A stretch of 64,000 nt of DNA, from NCBI GenBank assembly GCA_963970005.1, contig CAXAMN010004224.1:221108-285107 (forward strand), written 5' to 3'. Source of the stretch: Durusdinium trenchii. Taxonomy: Eukaryota > Sar > Dinophyceae > Suessiales > Symbiodiniaceae. The position numbers and the translations under genes were made by a program. Below the pieces are notes generated by a model. The model made no database searches and was not told the origin of the DNA. It was given only the letters and a program-made list of their open reading frames with translations. Positions 44,101 through 59,100 of this stretch are shown here, in pieces (the first letter of the stretch is position 1; every line of letters begins with the position of its first letter).

Positions 44101-47100
44101 ATTTCTTCTATACCCTGATTCTTCATTTCGTGACCGAACTTGATCCCCCTGGTTTGAGGTCACGTATATATAATAGGCACAAACAGAGACTCCAAAACAG
44201 GTCACGAACTGAAGAAGTTGAACCATTTATTTGCATCCGTTGTGCAGGGTATTTACACAACGCCGTTGTGTCGGCCGCACTCAGGATGCCATCTTCAATT
44301 CCTTAGCTCTCACCTTCCTAATCGAGTTGGACAATAAGCTTTGGGAGGTCGCCAAAAGCGTCTTTCACCTCTCGTTGGGAGCCCCAGCTCTCCCGGCAGA
44401 GACCTGGGTGGTTTTGAGTAGCGAAGACCTGGCTGAAGAGCATTCTGTGGCTGGTGTTTTGCAGATTCAACCGCTACACCTTGAAGAGGGTTTCCTATAA
44501 TTAGAGACAACCGCAGAAAATATGTTTATTATATTGTTTCTATTATTTTCTTTTGAATTTTGCATTATCGGGCTATCTTGAGGGTTCCTGGTAATTTGAG
44601 TTGGCTGAAGACATCCCAGCAACTGAGAAAAGAAAGAGCCGCTGCTGATTCCTGTTCAGACTGCAGATACTTTGGTGATCTTTGAGACAGCAGCAAAAAA
44701 ACGTCTCCAAAGCGAGGAACCTATATAACTATATATATATATTACATAATGAAACCTGAAACATTGGTTTTTGAATGCGAGGTACCCTCCCTGGAGTCAT
44801 GGGCCAACGTGGATGGCATGGCCCCGATTGACCATGAAATCAATATGGAATGCGAAGACCAAACAAGTGCCAGCCCCTTAGAGGTCAAGGGGTGTCCATT
44901 AACAACCCCTTGTGGGTCCAGGTGGTTTTCCATGATTCTAGGACATGGACAGATCGAGTAACAGGGAGGGCAGGCTGTTGAGTCGGACGCCTGGCGGTGT
45001 TCGAACCAGTTCTTTGGATTCCGATAGACCCTGATAACTGATAATTCCAGATAGACATGTCTCTTTCCACCAAGATCTGTCGGTTTTTTCCCTGCAAAGT
45101 CCATTGATTCTTGCCATGGTGCGCTATCCTTAGACAGGGCCACTGTAGGAGTTTCCCGCATGAGACTCGTCCTCCGATGTCACAACTGCTCTACGGGAGC
45201 TGCTCGTAGGTTCAGCACGGAGAAGTTCTATCTCCGTCCCCGTGAGGAGCGCGAACAGGCGTCACGCTCCTCGGAGTCCCAAAAACGTGTTGGGGGCGTT
45301 TTGGGGGCGAGCTTTCCGCGACGAAATCGGACCGGTTCCCAAACCCATGGGAGCTGGAAGAGTTACATACATTTTATGAGCTAATCATCCCTCCAAGGGT
45401 ATTTATCCCTCATCATCCCTAATCCATGAGCCGAATCAGACATGTATGAGCCGAACTTTTTGGTGCTTATGGATGAACCTCTTGCTTTGCGTCCATTCTT
45501 CGCGCGCCGTTACTGTATGACCCCGTCGGACGTCGGGGCAGGCGACGAAGGGTCCGCACCCGTCGTGCCACGGTCCTAGGGGGACTGGCGTATTTAACAA
45601 ATGTCACTACCAGGACCTGGGTGTTGGAGATCTGGGTGTTGGAGCATCCAGGACCTTGGTGTTTTATGTGTCTGGAGATCACTGGTGTTCTGTGTGAGGT
45701 AATTAGTCTATAGTCCAACCACACCTAGACAGCATGGTCCGTACATTGGGGTGATTAAAAGGACCAATGGGGGGCGGCATGTTTTATTCCAGCCCCATAC
45801 AGGTCGAATCTGGGTGTCTGGGTGTTTGTCCAGGTACCTCCATGAAGAGAGAGACCTTTCTGACGTCCAAAAACCTCGTTCGACCATCTGAAAAGGAAGG
45901 TATGTAGACCCCTACCAGAGCCCCCTAAGGTTAAAGGTAATGGATACCCCTTAACCTCTAATGAGCTATGAGCTACCATTAGACACCCCTTAAGGAGGCC
46001 CTAGCTGGTATGGGTGTTTCACCGCATAGCACTGGGGTGTCCTTTCATCGCTCCGAGGTGAAGCCTTCTTGCAGTTCCCTGAGGGCTGTTGGCTTCATCG
46101 AACCAATGGTGCTTCAGTCCCCTGGCCATTTCGAGTACGCACAACACGACACGACACACACGACACACGGCACGACACATGACACACATGACATGGGGGA
46201 TCATGGGGGGGAGAGGCCACGAGTGCACGGACGAAACAGCACTAGTCACTAGTGGAATTCACGATGTTTGAACAGTAGTGACTGCTTAACACACGTCACT
46301 CGTACAGTATTTGTTTGTTTGTTTTTTTCTCGCTCTTCTGCCACGGTGAAGAAGTCCACATGAACCAGCACCTTTGATTCGGGGGTCTCCAAGACTTCGA
46401 CCTAAATGACTCGTGGATCTCCTCTTTCACACCCCTTTTTTTCAGCCACAGACACGGCTCTGGACGACACAGGTCACCAGGTCTTTTCTCGTCTACATCC
46501 AACGTCCGGGGGGGAAGTCAGATTCCTCGCTCGCCGATGAGGCCCTGGAAGCGTGTTTGACCTCCACAGTCTTCATGTTCTGCTACTGCCGGCAGTTCCT
46601 CATCACGGAGTATTCATTGAGGACAGTGATACGACTGTGGGTCAAACCCAAGGGAGGTGTCATAGCCATACAATACATCTGAAACATGTGACGTCATTCC
46701 TGTCGACATGCGTTTGTTGGATTGTGGCGGCTGATCGGACTATGGGAGATGTACTGATCTTAAATCTTACGTAAGATCCAAATTGTGAAGCACAAACTTA
46801 AACACAAACCCTCAATGTATCTTGCTTTGAGACGTGTTCCATCGTATACCTGTGTCTCTCTAATTACTTGAGGATTACTATAGCTCTTTATTGAGTGGGG
46901 TTCCTCTTTTTTTTACGAATAAACCTGCTTTCTAAGATGAGCCAGACTTCATCAGGGCCCTCGGCAGAGAGGAGTCACACGTGCTGTTTCAAGATTATCC
47001 CTAGGGTTCCAAGTACCTCCTGAGAAACTATTTGGACCCTCCAAACCCTTCCCAAACACCTTCTAAGAAGGTACTTGGAGCCCTAGGGTATGGAATGGGA

Positions 47101-50100
47101 CCCCGCCCAAAAGACCTCAGCAGAACACCACGAGCAGAAAGGATCTCTCGTCATCGAGCTCTGCAGATCAGACCCAGAGCATCCACGGGAACGAGTTCCA
47201 AACCGGAGGAAGATGTTGATCATATCTATCCCGTCGACACGACCTGTCTGGGACTGGCAGTCCGTAATCCCGATCAGGGCAAGGGGTGGTGCCAGAGGGG
47301 TCTGGCTTGATCGGCAGTCCGAACTGACAGTCCCATGACAGGTCGTGTCTGAGAGTATGATCTTTTCCCGTTTTCTTCGCTGCCAAATCCAAGTCATCTA
47401 CGTGGCGTATCGTGGCGTAACTCTCGGATCCAGTCCCTTCCACGTAGATCCCTGCGGATCCGCTTCAGCTCGACCGCACCGGCACCGGTCTCGAGCACCA
47501 GCATCCCACGTAGATCCCTGACGTGTGCCGGTCTCGAGCACCGGCACCGGCTGGTCTTCGGCACCCCCCACAAGGTCGCACATAGGCCCCTGCCGAGGTC
47601 TCCAAGAGAAGAGATCCACCCGTCAGCTGCTTCACGTGCTTTTTTGGTGAAGAAAGCTCTTTTCGTTTGGAAGAGATCGTGAGCGACCAAACGTGGCACT
47701 TGCTATCCACGTGCCACCAAGATCTAGGATCAGGTTTATTTTTTTTTCGGCTTTTGTGGCCTTTGAGTGATTAGATGGGCCCGCCGCCCGCCTTTTGCTT
47801 CAGTTGGAGCGCAGGACGGACACGCTGCCGATGGCGCGCGATATGTGCACCTTATGGGAGCTCACGGAAGAGGACAGTGGCCTTGGATCAATGAGCTGTC
47901 CCAGACCATGAATGGGATTCAAATATATGCTAGGTATATTACATTCTAGTAGCCAATGGCCTGACCCCTAGCCTAATGGTCACTAGCTGTAACAATTCCA
48001 GTGCGGATGGGTGTGGTGATGTGGTAATTGAATCTAAAGTGTACAGACTCTCTTCTTCCAGAGCGGTTCTTCTTTTTGGGTCCATCTCAGTGGGATGAAA
48101 CGACCAATTGGGTTCCATTGAGCAGGACCCACAAGGCCAATAGAGATGGACGACAGGCACGGGACCCACAGCGCCCCTTTGGACTTTGACCTGAACCCCG
48201 GATGAAATCAGATCCTCTTCAAATGGTGAGATCACCATTTATTGAAGCCAAGAGGTTGCCACAGACCTTGCTATTCATTTCTATTCTGGATGCCATTTCG
48301 GAGCAAAGCCTACTTGGTGGCCTGTAGGACCTCACTTCCCACAGGATTTCCAGGCCAAACCCTCACTGCGAAGGCCAAACCTTCCGTTTCGAAGGCCTCA
48401 AAAGGCCTACGCGTCCGCCAAAACCACCGCGAGCGGAGCGAGGTCCCACGGCGCCGCGACTCAGGTTGGATCGGTCAACTGACGCGGAGCACCTTGAGGC
48501 GCCGTACCGTACTAGGAGCAAGGACGCTACTAGGGGCTCCTGGCGTCGTCGTTGGAAGCGGTGGACGGCGATGCGATGACGGCGGCACTCCGGCCGGACG
48601 CCTGAAAGATCCCCCCGGATTGGGTGAGGGGCTGGTTGGATCGTGGCTGTTGGGCTTAGTGATCTGTTCCTTTTGATGTATTGGCTCATCACTGGACTGT
48701 AATGATTTAGGCTGCGGCTTCGATATAGAAGTTATTCATGATGTGCGGCACTTGCAGGGAGATCGTGGGAGATCTACAAAAAAAAGAAGGATATTGGGTG
48801 GAAGCATCCTTATCCCGGGAGTGTCGGAGTGTTAAGATGAGAATGAGTGTGAATCTGGTGATACGTTGCAGGAGGGCACAATGCCCAGTTCGTTTGGATT
48901 TCGATAGAGATGCAAAGGGATGCTTGCTCCAGGTGCTCAAGGAGGTATTGGTGGAGTGCTCCAATAATTCACAGATCAGCCGCCCCCTTACAACGGCACT
49001 TCTAATATTATCGCCCGGTTGGCGGCATGGCCATCTTTGCAGGCTCTTCAGCCTGAATGTCCACCCCAACGACATGCTGCAGCGCGTGTGTAACCCTGAG
49101 AACGGCGGCTACTGCTCGCCCAAGTATCGCAGGACACCGCCGACCGACACCGTGGCGAGGTGACTCTATTGTATAGAACGGCATTGTCTTCATGGAAGGG
49201 CAGTCAACATGTGTTGTTTGTAGCTATCTGTTTGGACAACACTAAATTAATCTAAAGTCATAATCTAGAATCTAGAAGATCCTTTCAGCCAAAACAATCC
49301 CCAACAGGTACTCTTGGTATGTCATGGTATGTCTATATATATTGGCCTTCGCGGTGTCTCTTCTTCGATGTCAGGATCCACTTTTCAGACATGGTGGAAC
49401 TGACGAACGAGAAGCCCATTGCGACGATCTCCAACATGGCGCGGCTACGGGGGGGGAACAGGATCGGCGAAATCGTGCACTTTGGACCATGGCGATCCTG
49501 TTTTTGTACTAACAAGAAGCTACTAGCACCTCCTGGCCTTACTACTAGGAGCAAGGACGCCACGAACGGGGCTCCTGGCATCGCTACGAACGGAGCATTC
49601 TTGCTTCTAGAAACAAGAAGCTATGTGTGGCGATCCAACTTCCGTGTGGCCTGGATTCCTTTTTTCTTCGATGCGCAGTGGGGGCATTTTTGGGGGCACA
49701 AGAAATTCACCCGTTATTTTTAGGGTTGTTGATCAGCCAGCCAGGCTCTTTCGCATGCGCTCTTTCTCGAAACCAATGTTTTGCCACTACCATGCATGAA
49801 AGCCTTCTTGGCCAGCTCCAGTTTATTCTATATTATATTGAGTTCAAGATTGTCTTTCTTTGCAGCCCAGCTACTGAACCTGAGTCTTCAAAATCCAAGA
49901 TCCCAAGGTTGCATTGGTTGTTTTAGGATTTGTTGTTGTTCTTCGCACTTACGAACATCCTTCACATGAACGTACTGGATCACGAGATTGCGAACCTCTC
50001 GACCCACCCGGAAGCTCGGCGCTTCTTCCCTTCCGTCCGCACCGTCCGCTGAGCCGACCGACCTTAGAGCTCGGCAGGTGACCTTCGCCGTGGTGCTGCT

Positions 50101-53100
50101 GATCCCGCAGATCTTCCAGCTCGCCCTCCACAAGGAGAACCGACCGGTGTCGCGACGATCCAACAAGGGCTCGACCAGCGAGCCGGTTTCTGTCGCTGGA
50201 CCTCCAAACCAACACCGTATTGGGCTCCAGGCATGGAGAATCGATGCTCCTTTTTCGACGTGTGTTGGAAGTGATCCCTTTTCAACCCCCCCCCTCCACT
50301 GTCCTGAGAGTTCGTCTTCAGAAGCCTCTGCTTTTTGATGCGACACCACGAAGCCTCGCGCGAAGCCTCGCGTTGTTCGACGGACGGCTCCCTTCGTTTG
50401 GTTCTCCTTCGGAGTCCGCGCAGAGCTTCACTCATTCTGAAACTCGAGGAGTTTGGTATCAAGTGCCTCGGCGGCTTTTTGCCGCAGCTGATCCCTGACA
50501 GCAGTGATCTCACCGCCGAGGATCACGAGGCGAGGGAGCGCGGGACTCTGAACACGGCAGATGACAGGACGTTTCTAAGGTTGAAATCGTCTTCCACAGC
50601 CGAATGGCAGTGGCTTGGACTGCACGGACTTCGCCTATTTAAAGGAAAACTTCTGAGGATGTGGTTATTGAGCGCTAGGCCGCTAGGCTTTGCCAAATGG
50701 CGGTGCTTCGGAAGTGGGTCAGTTCGTTGCAAAAAGAAAAGCTGCGAGCAGCGCCCTGAACATCCCGCCCTGGAAGGAGTTGAAGTCCCAACAGCTTGAA
50801 GAGGAGCTGGCCCACCAGCTCATGCGCAGGCGCGTTCATCCACGGCTCGCGCGTAGCTCGCATTGGGCTGATGGGATTCGCCTGGACGTTTGGGGTAAAT
50901 CATACTAGCTACAGAATCAGACATGTTGCATGGTAGGTACAGGGTAGCGGGTTTGGATGGACTGACCCCACAAGCCTCAAATCTTAATTGTGTTTCTTCA
51001 GGGTACACTTGGCATGTCAATAAGGTGCTTCAGGAGTGATCTCAGACGTTTTTTTTTTCGCTGGACGTTGACGAGTTGGTGGTTCGGAATACAGGCATCA
51101 AGTTTTTAGATGCTTTTAGTGAGTTCCTCACATTTGTGGCTTTGAGGCAGTTGTCACACTCTTGTCGCACTGGATATCTTAATCTTGAGACGCTCATCAC
51201 GTCCTCCCCCACATGAGGATGGTGGTGGTGTGGTGACAATGGTGTGGGAATTGCTCTTGACTGATCCTTGGTGTCAGTCGCATGGGGATGTATATACTTG
51301 TACATGGAGGAACCACTATATAATCTACCAGGATGCTTCTTTGGCAACTGATTTACTTGGATGAGTCGAGCGGGAAAAGAACCATCCTCCTGTCTCTTGG
51401 CCAGGCAGAGACAGAGAAGCTAAGGCAGGAAGTGGAGAGGCACACAGATTTGTTGCTGGGTTTTTCACGACTGAGTCCACATGGTCATGTCATTTCATGA
51501 TGTCATTTCAGAAACAAGTGGTACACCTCGGAGACTTGGCAGGTGGAGATGGGAAATTGAGAGGATCAAGAAGGATTTCCGGTCGGACCTCCAGTCTCCG
51601 GCCAAGTCGGGGACTGCCAGTCCGAACGCCATTCGCAATGGACCGGGCTGACCCGTTCAAGCGCGATCCGGTCGCAGAGCTGCAGAATCCTGCAGACCTC
51701 CCCGCGGATGAAAAGCGAAGATTGGAGCGGGAGAGTGGGAGAGTGGGAATTCCCAGGGTTGAAGATGGGGTTGAAGCATATGGACTCGATTACAAGATTT
51801 GAAGGCTGCAACATGGTGCAACCTAATTTTCGGTGCAGTCTCTATTCCAAGATCTTGAAGGTTTGGACGTTCTCCGCAGACGGTCTCAGACTGTCTCAGT
51901 TGCTCGGTTCACCCGCGTGGACACGACCCCTGGTCGTCACCCCAAGGACTGGCTGGTGGAGAAGTTCAACCTGGACCTGTCGCTGGTCGCCCGCTTGGGC
52001 GGCCATTCGCAACCGCGCACGCACCGAGGGAAGGAACGATTCCCAGGAATGACCATCACTTATGCGCTGATCCAGATGTTGGAGAAGGCGCAAGGATTTT
52101 TTCGTGATGCTTTTGGGGGGGTGGATGAGAGAATGTGATGGAGCCAGGGGTGGTTTGAGGCAGGGGGTGCTCATGATCAGTTTCGGGATCGAACTCTTGG
52201 AGTTGCAGAGTCGAACTCTAGCCACTGAGTGGTGGAGATCTGGCTTAGAGACATGTGTTTGGCTGTGCACTATGTTGGGAGATTGGAGATAGAACCCCTT
52301 CAAACAACAGTCCAAAAGCCACATCACACTGTGTACAGATTGGGCCAAGACCTTGGATGGAAGTGTTCAAACCATTTGTACGGCGTGCAACCGTACCAAT
52401 TACATGGCTCTTTCTTCCTGGTTCTCCCGAACGAGTTGTGACCGAAGCACTGATCCCCAGGTTGGTTCGGTCAAGGCTTTTTGTTGGCCAAGACCCTGGT
52501 CACAGGTCTAGGCACTCCACAGCCAGGTCTAGGCACTCTGAAGCTGAACCGATTCCTTGTCGTGGAAGAGTGATTCATCCTCCGCCGTTCGTTCGGCGGA
52601 CGAAGAGGTCACTGCCGGCTGTCCACAGGTGGCAGAGAAGACGGACCTGGCGCGGATCATTACGAAGGACTGGGGACGAGGGAGGGAGCACGATTGGAAC
52701 GACCTTGGAGCACTCTGCTACTTACACAGAGCCAACATTTGGGATGGATGTTGGGGATGTTTGTGTTCCATTCTTTTCTCATAGAAGTCGGCATTTTTCA
52801 GGGATGTACTTTTGAATCATGGCCGATAGTTGTCCTTACATGGTCACATGGTAGTCCCTTTGTAGCAGGGCAAAGGAGCTCCACCGAGGCCTCTTCAGGT
52901 CGCAAAGATTTCACTGTGCATTTTGTTCATGGTTGGCTTCACCGCGCCTGAGTCGTCACGGGGTGCTTGTGGGAAAAAACATATCCCAGCCACTCCATGA
53001 GACTGGTGGTTTGAGGGGTCAATGTAGGCATTCATATTATGACATACATGGAGTGTCTGGCTATGAGTGACCCAGCATCCGTGGCAGGCCAAGGTCTTCA

Positions 53101-56100
53101 AGCTCGTCACTGAGGGGAACGTGTGCGTCGGCTGTGTCTATGCGCCTTGGCACTCCCCGCACTGGCGCGGAGGGGCACGGAGTCGGTTCCGTCCGTGTTT
53201 TCCCACCAGTTTCAATGTTACACTCCGCAATTCGGTCCACATGGAACCTGAAAACCACTGGGTTGGTATTCGGACTTCCTCGTCTTCCGTGTGAATCTTC
53301 GGAGCACGGGGTGGCGACCAGCGCAGCACCTAGACATCGACACATGAGGTGTCCAAAAAAAAACCACCAGAACTCCGTTCTGCTCGCAATGTGTTTTGTG
53401 TAAATATGGTGTAGAGTTTAGCAAAGAAATGAACCAACCAACACCATCACCGGGTCGGGGTGGTCTCTTCTGAACCATACCCCCCCCGGTGTCCTCTTCT
53501 GAATGGGTCGAATGGTCTCGTTTTGACATGCGACTCGGAGCGCCGTGGCGCGGGTGGCGAAGGTGTGGCGAGGCAAACCCGATTGGACAGCTGTGAAACC
53601 AGGAATGCCTGGAGATGCCTGGAGATGGGCTTCCCCGGAATGCCTTTCCACCATCTGAAAACCGCTATTCTCATGCGCACTATCTATATATACATATATA
53701 GTGGGATGTTCTTCCAGGTGTCTTGTCATTTGATGTAATTTGCATTTTGACCATTACAGGAAGAAAATGAGCAAGCCACTCGATGAGCTGCCACCAGCAA
53801 CAACAAAAGCAGGAACATTCCTCCAGAAATAGGGTCAAGGGTCAAGGCGTCGAAGCAACGGCGTGTGCACGAATTCGCACCACGGTGCACTTGGGGTGGT
53901 GATCGGAGGGAACATCGGTTCATATAGGTGTCTCTAAACCACCCGAAGTCCTGCGTGCTGGGGATCCCGCTCGAAGTGATGTTTGTGCCTCGCCTGACTA
54001 GAGTTCAGTCGAGAAAAACGAGCAATGTCATCCAATATATACCCAAGAATCCACGCCATCAAAATCATCAAATGGACGCAAGGATTCTTAAGATTCTTAA
54101 GGAACAAATCTGGTCCAAGTGTTTAACCAATTGATCCAGCACTTGGATCGATTAGCCAGGAGAAGGGTGGTCAGAACTTCCAGGAGTTTGGCCCTGTGAT
54201 CTTGGCCTCAGGCGCGTTTTTCTTTGCATGCACAGGCCCGTTAGCATATCAAGTGAAGAAAATGCATCTAATCTAAAGAAGTCAAATTCAGGAGCTATCC
54301 TGAACTGACCTTTTCCACCATGATACCGGGAAAATATCATGTCATATATACAGTGGACCTGTGTAAAAATGATTCTTGGGTGGCTCCATGGGGGGGTACC
54401 CGTTTGACCTTCCTTTTGATAGGCAGGGGCAACAAACATATATCGTCGATCCTCCAAAACAGGGTTCACGCAGAAGCTACAAGGTCTTATACCTGGATCT
54501 TGCAACTGTGCAGAATTTCTACCTGCATGTTCATCTAACGGACGCCCAGTTCGCTGCAAATTCTGCAACGGTTGGAAGATGCATGCGGATCTGCATTTGT
54601 GGACCATCGAAACTGTCGCAACGGATCTGCGATGGGATGAGATTTTCGGCCTGTTTACAGGCGGAGAAAAGGTGGCCCGCTTTTCACTGTACTGTAATTA
54701 TATGCATATAATTACTGTAGAGCCTGGGAGTTGTAGTTTCTGTTAATGTTTTCGGATGTTTATAATAGGCGACCCGAGAAAGGAATTTCCTTTACTTCGG
54801 GGGTGCCAAACGATCGTCGAACCGGACTTCTATCGGACTGCTTATGGTAGATGACTCCTGAGATTTGGATGCCCTGCGCCATCTCCCATCTGGGTGCTGC
54901 AAGCACAGGCGGCTTCGGGGCGGATTTCACCAGCAACTCCCTCCTGGCGCAATACCGACCCGATCTGCTGCACTTGCCCACCACCAACGGCCACTTGTCT
55001 CTGAAGTGAAAAAAAACACAGTGGGAAGCGGTCCAGGAGGTCCTAGGTGCTTGTTGGAGGGATTGGGGAGGAAGGGGAGATGTCTGCGGGCTTTCAGAGA
55101 ATTAGCAGGCATGCAGGGAATCTTCCAGGGTGGATGCAGGGTCACAGTCCCGCCATCAGCAGGCTGAAGTTACAGAATCATCCCCTCAGACACTCCATAG
55201 TATGCGACAATTCCACACGTGGTCTAGCAATCTTTGGGATCTCATTCAATTAATAAAGTCGTCTAAGTCGTCTTTTTTCCCGTTTCTCCATGCCACACCT
55301 GACAAAAAGTGCCATGCCACTAAGGTGAGCACTGCACCGGAGATGGCATCAAGATGGGAGTGGCTCGGAGCGTGAACAAGACGTCGTGCAGCTTTTGTCA
55401 CGTCTTGACCTTCGTGGGAGATGAAGACGTCAAACGCTCCTATACTGACATACCCTGGGGCTCCAACAACAGCAGAAGAGGCTGACCCGAAAGAAGACCG
55501 GCCGCCACCCCCTGTTTCCTTCGAGTCCCGGAGAGATCGACGGATCAGAGGAGCCCCCCCCTGGGATGGACGTGTTCCCCGAATCCTCCAAGAGCTCCGA
55601 ATCCTCCCAGACCGAACACCATGGGATCTGGTGTTTGGATGTGTCGACTCTAGGGGATTCCCTACATGGTCCCTATAACGTTGGCAGTTCCTATAACGTT
55701 GGCAGTTGGCACCGCCACGAGATGGTCTTGGGAGAAGAACGAGACTAAGCCAAATGGTTTTAGTAGTGGAGTATGGTTTGTCTATAATTCGTGAGCATGA
55801 AGGAACCGGACCAAGAATCATCAAGAATCCTTCCCAATTTGAGGGTCCTGGATTGTGATCGGGGAACTTTATGGAAAAAAGAAGGTAGCAGGTAGCGGGC
55901 ACCGTAATCGTCCCACATTCTTTTTTTGCATCAGGCTTCAAAGGAGTCATGTTTTTCTCAGTGTTTTTTTTTGTGTTTTGTCTTGATGCACATCACCCAA
56001 AGTTGTGGTATATTCCTTCTTCGACGACGCTCCTGTGTCCTTCCACAGCGATCCTGTGTGGTTGCGACGCCATTGGAAGGCATGTGCATAAAGCTCAAGC

Positions 56101-59100
56101 TACTCATTCAAATCTTTCTGGCCATCTTTACAAGCCAGCTCTCTGGGCATGAACATCTTGAGGTCCCGCCACATTCGGTCGCATACTTGCGTCCCGGTCA
56201 ATCGAGAACTTCTTTACAAATTGCCAAATTGCATATCCTTGTGAGACACACTCTTGTGACAATCTTTTGTTTACCACAGAGTGATTGCGAAAGCAGTTGT
56301 ATAGCGTGCAACGCTTGTCATCACCCTGACCCCACCCCATGTTCTCGACACACATGCATGCAATCGAACGTGATTGGACATCACATGATGCAATCAAACC
56401 GTTCAAAAAACACACAAAAAGAAACACCACAAACAAAAAATATAACCACGGGACCGTTACCTGGACCCTCCAAGGGGTGTCCAATGGACTACCCCACACT
56501 ACCGGCCTAGGCTTCCAGGTCCAGGGCACCCCGACAGGAGGGTCCAGGTGCAGAACCCGTTAGCAGAACCCAAACACCTCGGCCTCGCCTCTATGAGCTG
56601 CGTTGCCCGGTGTGCCCGCTTTTCACGAACGGATGTTCATCGGCTCTCCATGAAGGGTTTGCATTTTTTCATTGGGGCTTCTCTGTAAAGTAAGGGAGGA
56701 GAGCTCTGCCTCGGGGTTTGGAGAGCTCTCGACCCTGAGGATTTGGAAGAACGAAACCAACCCAAAACATAAAACGAAGCGCTCCTTAGAGGTTGATTGC
56801 AATGCATTTTGCAAAAACACACACTTCGACCAGGTTCATGCAGTAATCCATAGTGTAGCTAGGTTGGTGATCTCGCGCCTTGACCCCCTGCTCTGAAAGA
56901 CCCTTGGTTACAGGGTGGGACACACACACACACACACACACACTCCCTTTTAAACCTGCACCCCATCGACCAACAGGAAGCGATCGGTGCGAAGACCATC
57001 GACCTCGAGTGGGTCCAGGCGACACGTCCGGAACGGCGGGACTGCCGCCCCAGAAAGACCCCTGAAATCAACCACACCAATGTATGGATGCCAGTCCCAT
57101 GGAGCGTCTGGGTGATATAGTAAAAAAACATACACAAACCATTATATACATTATTAATTATATACCAGGACCACGGAAGGGGTGGTTATTGGATGGAACA
57201 TACATAGTCAGGGGTGTCCATATACCCTCCTTTCCGCGGTCTGGTAGATGTATAATGCGACATATGAACAAATGCCTGTTGTATTTTTTTTAATTGTTTT
57301 TCTGATATATACCTAGGTCAGTACCTAGGTCTTCCAACTATGCCACGTTTCTGCCTTTTCATCCATAAAACCAGCCCAAAGTCAGATATGTTGCATAGTT
57401 GGAGTATATAACCCTAGGGCTCCAACCATACCCTCAGAAGGTGGTTAGACCCCCCCAAACACACCCCAACCATCTTCTCAGGAGGTGGGCCAGGAGCCCT
57501 AGGGTAAATAGGTGGCCAGGTGACCGAAACTGCCAGTTTTAGAATCCTATTTTGGATCGTTGCAAACTAAGCCGACTGATGAGTGTTTCTTTAAGTTTTT
57601 AACACTAATTTTAAGAGGGAGGTAGACTGGTCTATTTTCGGGGGGTTCTTCCAGCGTGTCGGTCTCCCCATTTCAATACACACCGATCTGTTCTAAGTTC
57701 AACCGATGCCCACCGGTGGGATTCGGGCGCCTTCCGCCCTTCGTGCCAGGTGCATCCCACCGGCCTGGTGAAGCCAGACGACGCGGATGCCAAGATCAAG
57801 TTCTTGGCCGCCGAGGCCGATGGGACGGACGAAACGGGTGTGAAGCTTAGAGGGGACGAAACGAGCGGAGGAAACGGGCAGGACCTTTTGGGGGGGGGGA
57901 GGCGGACCTTATACGTCCAAAAAACGAGGAGCCGGCGCTCTTTTGGAGCCGATGACCTCGTTGGTGTCCCTCGGGAGCACCCCTCTGGACTCCCCGACTC
58001 TGGACCATGGTGGTCGTGTTGTTTCTTCCTGTTGAGTGCATTCAAAGTCTAGGCCCTGCGTGGAGTGGGTGGTCTCATCTTGAACGCGGATGGCAAGCGC
58101 TTCTGCAACGAGCTGGGACGCTGGGGGCACCCAGAAGTACGTGACCCAGGAGTTCGTGCGGTGTTCCATCGAGTTCGGTTGGTTGAACGAAGGAACCGGA
58201 GAGTGTGGGGTTTTGCCTAAGAACACTCAACTTTTGAGACTAAATCATATCATTCTCAATCCATCGCTTTTTTTACATGACGGCTGGGAACAGGAGCTTT
58301 TGTAGGTTTGTGTGGAGAATTTGGCTGGTAGGGTTGACTGTTTTCAGGGAGTTTTCACAAAGCCACTTGAGAGTGGGCTTAACTACTTGTGGGGGGGTGG
58401 GCAAGGTGCTTGTGAGTTTGCTGGCCAAACAGCAAGAAACGGACTGAATCTACTCAGCTACTTTGTCTCCTTTTGCACATGGTTTAAAGTTTAAAGTAGG
58501 CCACCAGGAGTAGCTGAGCGGTTGCTTGAAAACATCAGGCCGAGACTATGTCACTGGCGAAATGTGGAAGAGCAAGCCGCCCTTCAGGCAGGATCTGGTG
58601 AGGGTCAATCATGAAGAAATTCGTTTTGGCACGAGCCAAATACTTGGAAAGGCGAGGACTGGTTTGTTGCTGAGGAGAATAGTATCCAAATCTCAGGGAC
58701 TCACTTGGTTGAACCCATGTTCTACCCTAAGAATCCGGGCCCGAAGCCTCCAATGAAAAGGGCGCCAGCTTTGGTGTGACCGGTCGGCGCTCGATCACTT
58801 CGGCATACTCATGCACTTCGCGAGTCCCAGTTGGCACCAAGGATGGGACTCCCGGTGCGTAGAGTCGGTAGGTTGTTTGGTCCATGAACTAGTAACAGGT
58901 GAATGAAATCATTCTGCACCATATTACCTACAATCATTGGGGCTCCAGATCCTATGACACAATGGTACACAAGTTGTTACAAGCATTCACCAGAATACAC
59001 TGCCTTGGTGGGTGATATACTCACCACTTGAGACAGGCAGCGATTGGAGACAGCTTCGCACCTTCAGCTCCGAAACACGGCTTCGCACATTCATCGGACA

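Noticed and set aside
54760..55145. Minus-strand ORFs over the GGFGADF exon
   Set aside because: They are antisense to a well-supported fumarate reductase exon.
55246..55950. 234-codon minus-strand ORF
   Set aside because: It overlaps the CTGDGIKMG exon in antisense and shows no motif.
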